This document shows positions 47,659 to 58,128 of a DNA stretch of 64,000 nucleotides, one piece after another. The DNA is from Cololabis saira (Eukaryota > Chordata > Actinopteri > Beloniformes > Belonidae), in NCBI RefSeq assembly GCF_033807715.1, contig NC_084587.1, positions 17,715,017 through 17,779,016 on the forward strand, read 5' to 3'. The notes under the pieces were generated by a model, which worked only from the letters and a program-made list of their open reading frames with translations, made no database searches and had not been told where the DNA came from. The position numbers were made by a program, and so were the translations under genes. Position 1 is the stretch's first letter, and every line of letters starts with the position of its first letter.

Positions 47659-47940
47659 GCTGATTGTGCCCCTCAACAGTTTGGATAATACAACCCGATG
47701 ATGTCTTTGCACTGAAAGCCCCTCAGAACACCACCTGACATCATTTGACTTAACTAGAGGCCCATCAGAGGATGTAAGACATGCATTCAAACACAAGGGC
47801 CTTACTCAGTGGCATTAACGCAGACACTGAAGGAAAAAAAAAAGAAAAAAAATCATTGAATACCATTTTCAGACACCTGAAAGTCCCACCGTTATCTGTT
47901 CTTAGAATAACACTGTAAAATATTAAATAGTATTGACAAC

Positions 47941-48575
47941 ATGGGACCACAAAGCCATCCTACTATTCAGGCAGGAGGCAGCTTCTGGTGCTTTGCTTCA
48001 AAATGTGCAAATGAACCCCAGAATAACAATGGAAGTCCTTGTAAAAATATGCTGACCACAGCAAAACACATTCTGCACCAACATGCGTGGAAATACAAAT
48101 CCAAAAAAGAAAGAAAAAGTCACTGCTCCAAAACCACCATTAAAAGGCCAGATTACAGTTTGGAACTGCACAGGATGGATAAAGATCTTAATTTTTTGGA
48201 GACGTGTCTGATTAGACTTAGATTTTATAAAATGTCTTGATACGGAAAGGACATTTTGTGGACACATTGAGCAACATCTCTAGATATCAGCCAAAAAAGT
48301 TCAAACTTGGTCATGGATGGGTCGTCCAAATGGACAGTGACTCCAAGCCTTCCTCCAGTTTGCTGCATAGTGGCTGGACGGCTACAGATTTAAGGGATTG
48401 TGTTGACATCAGTCCTTTGGAATATTTATCAGCAAGACTTGAAAGGTGTGTTAAAGCAAGACGGCTCACAAACCTGACTTGGGAGGAGTGGGGGAAAGTT
48501 CCTACAGGATAATGCGATATGCTTGTGGAGGGTCACCCAAAACTGTTTAAAGGTAATTCTTCCAAATATGTGTTG
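47941..48575 (+). pseudogene. Second Tc1-like transposase pseudogene, heavily decayed
   Basis: Frames on the plus strand give HPTIQAGGSFWCFASK near the start, then KFKLGHGWVVQMDSDSKPSS (the region of the second catalytic D, QMDNDPKH in intact relatives), then RCVKARRLTNLTWEEWGKVP and, in the next frame, CDMLVEGHPKLFKGNSSKY (the usual C-terminal end). The PDLNPIE motif is destroyed and several frameshifts and stops occur. It belongs to another Tc1 lineage than the one at 31200-31725. Confidence 0.7.
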
Positions 48576-48802
48576 TTCTAAATGAGTAAACTTGTAAATT
48601 AGTAATTAGAAAATAATTATCTCCCTCATTATTCTGGCATTTTCCAAACAAGCAACGTCTTTGTTGCTTTTCCTTTTTAAGTTCCGCCACAGAGGATCAT
48701 CATGTACAGCGTATTGATTTGGTGTAGATTTTATGTGGGCTACTCTTCCTGTTTGAGAGCTCTACCCTGTGGCATTTACGTCAGCCCTAATTGACCTAAA
48801 AC

Positions 48803-50281
48803 CAGTGGTGGACAGTAACGGAGTAAATTTACTTGAGTACTGTACTTAAGTACATATCCAGAGGATTTGTACTTTACTTGAGTATTAGATTTCTTTGGTA
48901 CTTATTACTCTTACTTGAATACATTTCCAAGACAAATATTTTTACTTTTACTCGAATACATTTCTAGGAAGGCTGAAAAGTACTTGTTACTTTCAGGTCT
49001 GCTCTTTTTTCTTCTTCCCTAAATCCTATTGGACACAAGCTGTTTTTGTCAAAGGAGGAGACCTATCACAGTGCACGCTCTCAGACAGACATTGGGAGAC
49101 AGACAAGACAGACATGGGGAGACAGTTTGTTATGCTCTATATTGCTGTATTGTACTGGTACATGTCCTTCCTGTAAAGTTAAGTGACTTCAACATTGAGT
49201 TATTGAAAGCAGAGATGTAGTTTTTTGTAAAGCAGTGGTCTTTGAGGGGGATCCAGACTTAGTTGGATGGTGCAGGTTCATTTGGTTTCAGTTCATGATT
49301 GTTAATAAACTCTGCATCATCTGCTGTCCTCTTATGATCCCATTCATTTGATTAGTTTTTGGTGTTTCTGCAGGTTTTATATAACATTGTGGTTCTAAAA
49401 GCAGCACATCAGTGCAGCTGGTTTCAAAGAGTTAATTCTCAGAAACAAGAGTTAAAAGATCCTTAAATTAATTTAGAAAAATAGGGCACGGTGGCGCAGC
49501 TGGTAGTGCAGCGGTCTCACAGCAAGAAGGTCCTGGGTTCGATTCCCGCCGGGGGACGCTGTGGGTGCTGAAGTGCGTGTTAGTTCCCCCATGACTTCAG
49601 TGCCCACACCATGGGTGGGGTTGGCGAAAGGATCTTTCTGTGTGGAGTTTGTATGTTCTCCCCGTGTTCCCCTGGGTAGCTAATGGGAGCTACCCTCACA
49701 AAAACATGCACACAGTCCTGGGCTATACATGCCCCCTCTGGCCAACCGGGGCGCCAGATGGGGTGGGGAGGATCCGGCCGGAATAACGTGATCCTTCCAC
49801 GCGCTACGTCCGGCCGGAGAAACCCCACCCTGTCTGGTGAAAAGATGCGGCCTGCTCACTCCTCAGGTTAAGGAGGAGACCTGAGCTCAGTGCAGGGCCC
49901 TCCCGGGGTTGGTAGAGGATGGCAATGCCCAGGACTGTCAGTAGGTAGGAGCTAAAAATGGTAAAATGGTAAAATGGTAAAAATGGGAAAAAAAAACCGG
50001 GATAAAAAAAAAATATAAAAAAAAAAAAAATTAATTTAGAAAAAATATAGTAATTTACTGATGTGGAAAATAAGAAATTTACTCTTACTCTTACTTTTAC
50101 TTAAAGTAAATTTAAAAGCATTTACTTTTGGATACTTAAGTACCTTTAAAAGCAAGTACTTTCCTACTCTTACTCGAGTAATATTTTGACTGAGCTACTT
50201 TTACTTGTAACAGAGTAAATTTAGCAAGTAGCATTTGTACTCTTACTCAAGTACTGGGGTCGAGTACTCTGTCCACCTCTG
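48803..50281 (+). mobile_element. hAT-type MITE with TACTT-rich arms and nested SINE
   Basis: Ends CAGTGGTGGACAGTAACGGA and, inverted, CAGAGGTGGACAGAGTACTC, flanked by a perfect 8-bp duplication CCTAAAAC (48795-48802 and 50282-50289). The arms are rich in ACTTAAGTA/TACTTGAGTA motifs. Without the SINE it is about 0.9 kb and has no transposase. This is a widespread fish repeat form. The 63-codon frame at 49029-49220 is not a gene. Confidence 0.93.
49482..50027 (+). mobile_element. tRNA-derived SINE
   Basis: The head has the RNA polymerase III A box TGGCGCAGCTGG (49492-49503) and B box GGTTCGATTCC (49536-49546), spaced as in a tRNA. The body contains GTGTGGAGTTTGTATGTTCTC, common in fish tRNA SINEs. 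The tail is A-rich with a GGTAAAAT repeat and an A run. A duplication of about 17 bp (AAATTAATTTAGAAAAA) lies at 49465-49481 and again at about 50028-50044. It inserted into the hAT-type MITE. Confidence 0.92.
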
Positions 50282-50289
50282 CCTAAAAC

Positions 50290-50964
50290 AGAACAACAAC
50301 AAGTGTGTGTCTTTAAACTGTAAGTACAACTAATTTTATCATTCAGGCTCAATGAAACTCAAATAGTCTTTTCTTTCATTCCCCCACATTAATATTAGGC
50401 ACTGTTGTCTAAATGGCCAACATTTCACATATGTCTAGTTTTTTTTCCCTTTTTTTTGAAGCAAGTGCTGTATTCAAATGGTTAACATCTCTGTTCTTGA
50501 CTGCCATTCATTAAAATGTGTGCTGTAACTCTATGAAAACCATTGCCATTTAAATGTTTATTTTTCTTCCCATTTCTGGCAAGCCAAGCTGCAAGAGGAT
50601 GATTCATGAAAGAGAATTGGGATTGACAGATGGATACAGATATAACAGAGGGTGCAGAGCAATAAGATTCATCACCTTGTAATCCAGGTTTAGACCTAAA
50701 TCTACTGAAGGGTTGAGACCAAGAATGTCTTAAATAAACTGCTCTGAAGCCTACGCAGCTTTCATGAGCAAAAGAAAGAGCCTGAAACTTTAAATCCAGA
50801 GAATAAAGGATTTATATTATGCACTTGTGCACTCTGATTCGACTCTCTCTGTCTGGCCTTTCAAGCACAACTGAAAATGATCTGACTGACGAATTAACTG
50901 AGTGTCCAGCTGACACATTGACACTTGCATATTTTATCACCCCTCTTTCTTTTGGTTAACACTT
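50290..50964. other. No recognised gene
   Basis: Plain sequence without exon signals, element ends or RNA genes that I can support. Confidence 0.4.
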
Positions 50965-51070
50965 TCAGTCAATCAATCAATCAAAACTTAATTTATAAAG
51001 CGCTTTAACATGCCACAAGGCAACCAATTTCAGGTGAATAAAAACACAAAAAATAAAACCATAAGATACA
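50965..51070 (-). mobile_element. LINE 3' end, minus strand
   Basis: On the minus strand it reads TGCCTTGTGGCATGTTAAAG, CGCTTTATAAATTAAG and a TTGA repeat tail (the plus strand shows CAATCAATCAATCAAAAC). This is the L2-like 3' end form. Only the 3' end is visible. Confidence 0.55.
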
Positions 51071-51944
51071 AATAAAAGCAGTAAGCAACATTCCTGAAAT
51101 TGCATTTTACATTAGATTTCACAAACTTAGAAAGTTGGATACTATGCATTGTGGAAACAGATCAATATTTCAATTTATATACAGCCAAAAAAGACAAAAA
51201 AAACCAAAGGCTAAAATAAGCCCAAACACATAAACATCCAGAACAAAGCTGACACACGCATCCACGCGAACGCTGACACTGACACACATTTCATCCCACA
51301 TGGTCTGTAAATAGAGAACAGGATGTTGCAGACATTTGGGTGTACGGACAAACAAGGGATGCTCCTTGTGTGAGAGAGAGAGAGACAGCCAGAATGCAAG
51401 CGAGGACAGATGAATGAGAGTTACAGACAGAGAGACACGTGACAGAGGAGCACGGGGGGTAGTTGGACAGATGAAGCAGTGACTCAGGAATGAGAAATGC
51501 AAAGAAAGATTCAGCACTTGGAATGACGACCCCCCCCCCCTCTCTCCTCCTCATAGCCCCGTCTCCTTTCTCAGGAAAGGTAGAGACAGTCATGGATCTC
51601 ACACTCTTTTTTTCTTAGCTTGTTGCATCCATCTAATCTGGCCTCCCTCCTGTGTTTTTCCTCTGATTCCCTCCTCACATCTTCCATTTCTAACTTCAGA
51701 GTACCAGTTGACAGCAAGCAGTTTAGAATACACTTAATATAGCAGAGAAAAACACATCAAATCTCATAAAATACGACAATAGTTTTACTCTTGCCTTCCT
51801 TAAAAGGAAATGTGTTTGGGAATGATTTATAGCAGCCACAAATGTCTTTACCACTTTCATCAATTTTGTATTCCAGTGATCATTTTTGTAATTCTTGACC
51901 ACGGGTTTGTTTTCTTATCTTAAGGGGTGTGTTTAACTCCCTCT
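51071..51944. other. No recognised gene
   Basis: Contains a C run near 51530-51540 and a GA-rich stretch near 51371-51450. Minus-strand frames in 51170-51602 are low-complexity. Confidence 0.4.
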
Positions 51945-52830
51945 GTTTGAGCAGAGATTCCCATTCTTTCCTTGTCCCGTACGGTATGTGTTGACGCTCT
52001 AGGTGGAGACACGGAGGTGTTTCCAAGTCAACCGAGAGATGTAATCTTTCTGGTGAGTTCTGAGTCTCCCCGGAAGCCTCTTTCTGATGGAATATATTCA
52101 AGACACTTCACCTGGAAAGCATCTGGCAAGAATTTCAACCAGACATCCAAACCAACTCGACTGGCATCTCTGATGTGAGGGGAGCAGCGCTTACCCCTAT
52201 CCCCCTGTGGATGACTGACTTTCACAGACTTAGAAAAAAAAAAAGCTCATTTGGGCAAACTTGAATTTGCGATCTCATTCTTTCAGTCTCTACCCCACAC
52301 TTCATGAGTGAGAACCTAAATACTGGTGAGTTATGAGCTTTGCCTTTTAGCTCGGCTCTCTTTTCCCCTAAAACCAACCGGCGCAGACTGGCTGTCAATC
52401 TCCGCTGTCAATCTCCTGCTCTGCTTTACCCCGACTCACGAGCGAGACCCTGACATCCTCAAGCTTTTCCACTTCAAGCAGCAACTCTTTCCCAGCCCCG
52501 TGGGTAGTCCACCTGGTCAGACCCTGAACCCTGATCTCAGACTTGGCGCCCCGTTTACACGTAGCAAAAACTGTGGTGTTTTCATGCGTTTTGGCCGTTC
52601 GTTTACACAAAACAAAGCTCAAAGTCAGCAAAAACAATAATTTCTGAAAACAAAAAACTAAGGCCACGTTTACACGTAGCCGGGTATTTACAAAAACTGA
52701 TATTTTCCCCTCTACGTTTTCAAAAATATCCTCGTTTACACGGACCCGCATGAAAACGCTGTTAACGTCATGCCAGCCAATCAGAATCCTGGAAAAAACA
52801 TCAACAAATGACACGTGTAACTTCCAGTTA

Positions 52831-52971
52831 AGGCTGATTTATGGTTCCGCGTTACACCAACGCAGAGCCTACGGCGTAGGGTACGCGGCGACGCACACCG
52901 TACAGCGCGCATCGCCGCGTACCTTACGCCGTAGGCTCTGCATCGATTTAACGCGGGCCATAATTCAGGCT
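52831..52971 (+). mobile_element. 141-bp palindromic Harbinger-type MITE
   Basis: Ends AGGCTGATTTATGGTTCCGC and, inverted, AGCCTGAATTATGGCCCGCG, with TTA on both sides (52828-52830 and 52972-52974). The centre is the CTACGGCGTAGGGTACG palindrome. It lies in the left arm of the foldback; the matching position of the right arm lacks it, so it came later. Confidence 0.9.
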
Positions 52972-53641
52972 TTACTTCCAAGACGGAACGAGAGTCTGAG
53001 TGAATTTAAAACAGGTAAAATAAAAGAAAATATTGACGGTGGCCAAACAAATTGTAAACACAGGTCGCACTCATGACGCTGCTGGTGACGTTTCTGTCGC
53101 ATAATGTGACGTAAATCTCTGTTTTCCTCCGTTTTCTCTGTTTAGACGCAAACATGAAAACGGAGTTTTTGAAAATCTCCACTTTGGCCGGAGTTTTCAG
53201 AAATGATCGTTTTTGGGGGCTTTGACCTCCGTTTTCGTGTAAACTAACGGCCAAAACGCATGAAAACGCCTCCGTTTTTGCCCCGTGTAAACGGGGCCTC
53301 AGTCTTCACGTTTACTTGTAAACAGAGAGAAACGGACATTTAAGCTTCAGAACGTCACATTATGCGACAGAAACGTCACCAGCGTCAGGTGTGCGACCTG
53401 TGTTTACAATTTGTCAATATTTTCTTGTATTTTACTTGTTTTATATTCTAATGTCACACTTAAAAGTAACTCCACTTCTATGTCACTCCAAACGAAAAAC
53501 TCTCGTGCCATCTTGGAAGTAACTGGAAGTTACTTGTGTCAATTGTTGATGTTTTTTTCCAGGATTCTGATTGGCTAGCATGACTTTGTGCTTCTCGTTA
53601 CACTGCCGCCTGTAGGTTTGGCTGCTCATACCGCCCCTTAA

Positions 53642-53981
53642 AGGAGCTTGAGGTCGGATTGTGGCAGGATTTATGAAAAAAATCTGTATACATTTTAAGT
53701 TTTCTAGTAATAATGTCAGATGAAGCGTTCCAAACCCAAAAGAATGAGCCCTCTAGTGTATCTCTCCTTTGCCTTGAACAGGCTGTGTGCTGCAAAATGT
53801 GCTGCAATTCGGTCCCGAATTTCCCGCGCTGGGCTGCGGATGTGACGTCACATGAAGCTGCATGCGCGTTCTCCCCGTTCTCCCGTGCCGGCTTCACTGT
53901 TGGCTGCAGTACCCCCAACGGCCGTCGTGGTGAAGGGTGGCGCTAGAGAGTCTCATTTCTTAAAAGGAGCCTCAAGCTCCT
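53642..53981 (-). mobile_element. 340-bp TTAA-flanked MITE, copy 2
   Basis: TTAA on both sides (53638-53641, 53982-53985), ends AGGAGCTTGAGG and inverse. Same length as 42826-43165, opposite orientation, about eight differences in 340. It lies in the right arm of the foldback only. Confidence 0.9.
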
Positions 53982-54440
53982 TTAACAGCTATTTTTGCGG
54001 GTTCGTGTAAATTATGGTATTTTTCAAAACGTAAAGGGGGAAATATCCGTTTTTGTAAATGTTATGTGTAAACGTGGCCTTGGAGGTGCGGACTCTCGTC
54101 CCAGCTGCTTCACACTCCGCTGCGAACTGTCCCGGTGACCGATGGGGCCTCTGCTTGACAAAGCCGCAAAGATCAGCAAAGATCCAGTATTGAGATGACT
54201 GAACCCTTGAATCATCATCTTACTGCCAGCAATGCGACCAAAGCTCCCACTCCTCTACGGGGACTGAATGGCCTGTAGCAAAGGGACTTCCACGAAATGT
54301 TTCTCAGGTGTTCCAGCCCTGACAGCCCATTATCTTTGAGTGTCTGAAGGAACTTGGGGGAATCTCATACATCCCTGGGAGCTTACTACTGTACATTTGC
54401 TTTGCTACCTCAGCAATCACAGTTACAGTGTGAGCAAACT

Positions 54441-55270
54441 GCTCGTCTTCTTTTTCCATGACAGAAGGTGCATCAATTGGCTTAAATCAGTGAATATACA
54501 GTAGACTCCTCTGGATTCTCATATGATTTATAAGTTATGGACTTGTAAATGACTTCCTCTTGAATGAAGTCTCTATGATTTATGCCTATACATACATAAA
54601 TGTGTCTGATGTATATTTGCTTTCTGTTGCATTTGTAATGGGCTTTTGTCGTGAGCGATATGTGCCACATGTTGACACATCTTGTCTCATCAGTAAGATG
54701 ATAGCAAAAACGATCTAGATCAGCAGGTTTTTATGGTGTTTCTAACCACTGTAGCCCACCCTGCAACTTAAACCGATGCAACAAAAGCAGAACAAGCATG
54801 ATTGGTCGTGTAAGATAAGAAATATTGGATTTGTGGTGATGTGATGATTAACTCCATAGGTGCTGCAGATCAATTGAGATGCTTCCAAAGCCAGAGGCAC
54901 AGTAGGTCTATCGTTGAGGTCAGAAAGTTCAGGTTTTAGACCATGTCAAAGTGTAATAGTCAGAAGCAGCACCGCATTTCCTCTTTTTTTCAGTGCTGCA
55001 CTGATATAGGTAGGTTAATAACTATGAACCCTCTGGCTGGTCTAGACTCTCTGTATATTAAAGATGGACAGAGTGGCTGAGGATGTTCAAACCCTTCTTA
55101 AACAACAATTGGAGCCAGATGCTTTGTGCAAAGTGGATCTTGAGGACCAGAAGTCATATTGCATCTCGTTCACTTAGTAATTCAAGAAAGCTTGATGTCA
55201 GAATGCAAACTTTTTATTAAATTTTTCTTGCTATAGGCAGACTATGCAAAAGCCACCCCAAACTACATGG
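54441..55270. other. No recognised gene
   Basis: Plain AT-rich sequence; nothing supported. Confidence 0.4.
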
Positions 55271-55350
55271 TCAGGATCAATTAATCAATCAAACATTATT
55301 TATATAGCACTTTTTATACAATAAAATGCAGTAAAAGTGCTTAACAGTAA
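55271..55350 (-). mobile_element. LINE 3' end, minus strand
   Basis: The plus strand shows AATTAATCAATCAAAC, TTATTTATATAGCAC and GTAAAAGTGCTTAACAG. Inverted, this is the 'AAGTGCT...GCTATATAAATAA' end of L2-like retroposons with a TTGATT repeat tail. Confidence 0.55.
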
Positions 55351-56493
55351 AAACAAAGTTGATCCCATCCATCCGCCCACTCCCTTCCCCGCCAACCCGA
55401 ATCCCAATCAATGATAACACAACCAAAGATTAAAAGAAATAACAACATGGAAATGGACAAAATGTGGATCATAGATCGAAACAGAGAGAAATATAACAGT
55501 TTCTTGTTTCTGAGCATTCTCTCCCAAAATAAAATGTTCTGTGTTTTCCAGATATTTTGCAAACTTGTAAAGTCCCAATTTCTGGAGTTAAGATTTAAAA
55601 AAAAAAGTCTGAATTAATGTTTTTCTTGCACATTTGCAAGTTTTTAAAGGAAGAAATTCAGTCATTGTTGTAAATAAGATCAATAAAAACTATAAATGCT
55701 CCTGCTGAGTTGAATTGACAATACTTAGTGTTCCATTTACTTTAAAAGTCTAACACTGGAGCTTACCTTGTTCCAGTTGCAAACTCTCGAAAAATGACAT
55801 GCCATAAGTGCTCTACATCATGCACGTGCAGAAGGGGGGGGCGGGCGCGGAGGGTGCTCATGCACCCGCCACGTTTGCTCAGATGCCCAAAGTGCCCTTG
55901 TGTCAAAGGCCTTTAAAAAAAATAAAAATATTTCCATTTTCAAGTGTGGACCTATTGTGCCATTCATTCACCAATATAATCTTACAATTAATAATAATTC
56001 AGCTGAATAAAATGATATGATGAACATCCCCCTCCCTGACATGAACCTGGCATGCCCTCATCATGTGCCCTGCAGGAAGCACATGTACCAGTTATTTATG
56101 TTGTATGTATATTTATGTTGTGATTCAGATCTGTATATTTTTCTGTCATTACTTTAGTTTTGATTAGTGGGTATCCAGACGTATTATAGTTTTGTATTTT
56201 TTCCATTAGTTTCAGTATTAGTTTTAGTTTGTTTTTATAATACGGGGTATTTGTCGTGGGTATGGTTTAAGAAGTTCAGAGCAGGTATTACAAAACAAAA
56301 CACAACAGGGTTTTGTAATGTAACAAAGTAACAAATGTAACAAAGTTATTGTCGGAAAGTGTTAGTCGTGTTCCATGTGTCCCTTTTTAAATTTCAGCAC
56401 CTGCCCCTCCAAAGGTCTCTGCACGTCCCTGCTCTTCATAAGTAGTAAAATGATCAGATTCCAATTGTTGTGAAAGTTCCGACTTTCTGAGTT
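55351..56493. other. No recognised gene
   Basis: Contains GGGGGGGCGGGCGCGG near 55836. The frames at 55341-55617 are low-complexity and not supported. Confidence 0.4.
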
Positions 56494-56917
56494 GCACTGT
56501 AATAAATTTCAAATTGGCTCAACTTAAAATAATTTGTAACCTTGTTGCCTTAAAATCTTGAGTCAGTGTAGCAACATTTTTCAAGTAATTTTAACCCTCA
56601 ACTAAGTTCTTGCAACTACCAAGTCCATATGACTATAATTAAATTAAGTAAATAATTCTGTGAACTTGTTTTTTTTAGTCAAACAAACTAATATTTCTGT
56701 TGTATCAACAACATAACTCAAGTAATCTCAACTCACTTTTGATTCAGGCTAGCCAATTATTTCAGGTAATTTCAACTCTCTGTGATATGAACTTGGTATT
56801 TTAAGTTGAAGAAACTTAGTTGTGAGTTGTAAAAACCTGAAATCATTTGCTAGCCTGAATCAAATTTTAAGGCAACAAGGTTACAAATTATTACAAATCC
56901 CAGAAAGCACACTATAC
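56494..56917. mobile_element. Foldback MITE with CAACTTAAAATAATTTGTAAC arms
   Basis: The left arm contains TAATTTGTAACCTTGTTGCC followed by TTAAAATCTTGA. The right arm contains the inverse, beginning TCAAATTTTAAGGCAAC and ending AGGTTACAAATTATT. Smaller inverted pairs (TGATTCAGGCTAGC and GCTAGCCTGAATCA) lie inside. This is a known fish repeat form; no flanking duplication was found. Confidence 0.65.
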
Positions 56918-57699
56918 ACTGAATGTTAAAAGTTCGTTGTTTTTTGGGTGTAATTGATGTCAAGACACCCAACAAAACACAAAAAATCAAGAAAAATTTG
57001 TTTTTCATGTCACAATACCTTTAAGTTGAGTCAACTTGCAACGTTTTATCGTGGCTAACAAATCTAACATTGGATCAATGAACCAGAATAATTTCTCAAA
57101 TTAATAGAAAACATTTTATTTTAAAACATAGTGGCAAAACAATTAATACAAAATTTTTTATTTTAAAACATTGTGGCACCACAATACATTTGAAAAACAT
57201 TATTTTAACATGCATTTCTGTGTGTGCGTGTCTTACTGTGTGTAGGTCTTACAATTTGTGTGTTTCACTATGTGTGGGTTTTACTGTGTTGTGACGTCAT
57301 TGTCAATGAGGGCTCGCCCTCAATGATTTTCGAATTTAAATAAAGATATACTGTGTATGTGTTACTGTGTGCCAACACCAAAATTGAAACATTTCACACA
57401 AAATGTGAATTCTATACAACTGTACCTGAAACGGGTATGGCTTAAGTTGTATAGGAACATGAACATGGTGGCTTCTTATAACTATAGTTGTGCAGCACAT
57501 CTCGAATAATTCCGACCTCATGCGCCGGACTTAGAAATCAGAAATTACGACTTCCGAGTACAAATGGAAGGCTCGATCATTAAAACCTTTGATGGGTTCC
57601 CGTGATATTTTCTGTATTTTTAATATGGTGTGAGTTCTGATCACTTGTGTAACTTTTAAGTAGTGATGTTGATGCTGATGATAATGATTATTAATACCA

Positions 57700-58128
57700 G
57701 TGATAGCGGCTCAGTGCTGCCTCTCCGCGTCTCTGCGTCTCTCTCCTCCTCCTCTCTTATCTCTGCGCGCATCGTCAGCAGTAGTTTCAAGTCCAATCTG
57801 ACAGCCACTGCCTTGTCCGCTCCTTTTACCGTCTCATTTCCTCTCCCGGTGGTCATCCCGCCTCCCTTTTTCCGAGGTATCGCCTCAGTTTGGCGAGCTA
57901 AACACGTGTTAATATTGATGCACTTTTTCCAGAGAGGGGGGGCGGCTGACCTGGATTGATGCGCGGTCTTGTCTGAGCCTCCTCTCAAATGCGCTCTCAC
58001 CTTTTTCTCTTCTTCCCAGCTCAGTCGGGACTGTTGGACCGCATCTGATCGCTTCAACTTGAGGTGCAGAAAGAGCAGAGAAACTCCTCGGGATTCTCCG
58101 TGCATCGAGCGCTGATCGAGATTTTCTG
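57700..58128 (+). promoter_or_regulatory. CpG-rich candidate promoter and first non-coding exon
   Basis: Relative to its surroundings the stretch is rich in C, G and CpG (TCTGCGCGCATCGTC, GATGCGCGGTC, GTGCATCGAGCGCTGATCGAG). It ends in TTTTCTG/GTGAGTCC, a strong splice donor at 58128/58129. I see no conserved long frame that uses the plus strand, so it would be 5' untranslated. CpG-rich sequence continues to about 58520. The 163-codon minus-strand frame over the same bases is a by-product of composition. If correct, a gene runs rightward out of the window and 58129-64000 is its first intron. Gene identity unknown. Confidence 0.4.

Larger units (their letters stand above)
52547..54081. mobile_element. 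Compound foldback of GTTTACACG-ended elements
   Basis: Two kinds of inverted pairs overlap. GCCCCGTTTACACG at 52547 pairs with CGTGTAAACGGGGC at 53284-53297, each with an arm of over 100 bp. AAGGCCACGTTTACACG at 52661 pairs with its inverse at about 54065-54081, with arms of several hundred base pairs (52661-53115 and 53330-54081), both holding CCAATCAGAATCCTGG and GACGTTTCTGTCGCATAATG. The left arm has taken a Harbinger MITE and the right arm a 340-bp TTAA MITE. The flanks AGACTTGG and GGCCTTGG agree at six of eight. The layout fits two related hAT-like elements joined or partly lost. Confidence 0.65.
51945..54440 (-). pseudogene. RTE-clade LINE ORF2 remnant, split by a compound foldback
   Basis: Pieces 51945-52546 and 54082-54440 are read on the minus strand. 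Landmarks on the plus strand, in order: GGAAAGCATCTGGCAAGAAT, ACTCGACTGGCATCTCTGATG, TTTGCGATCTCATTCTTTCAG, GAGCTTTGCCTTTTAGCTCG, CCGACTCACGAGCGAGACCC, CTTCAAGCAGCAACTC, then after the insertion GGAGGTGCGGACTCTCGTCC and CTGCGAACTGTCCC. These are adjacent parts of the same fish RTE-type ORF2 as at 3105-4885. Joining them at CAGACTTGG/GGAGGTG restores the expected order. Many frame breaks; dead. The far end near 54440 is uncertain. Confidence 0.72.

Noticed and set aside
49482..49555. tRNA gene
   Set aside because: A and B boxes are present, but this is the head of a SINE with tail and target duplication, and the cloverleaf is not convincing.
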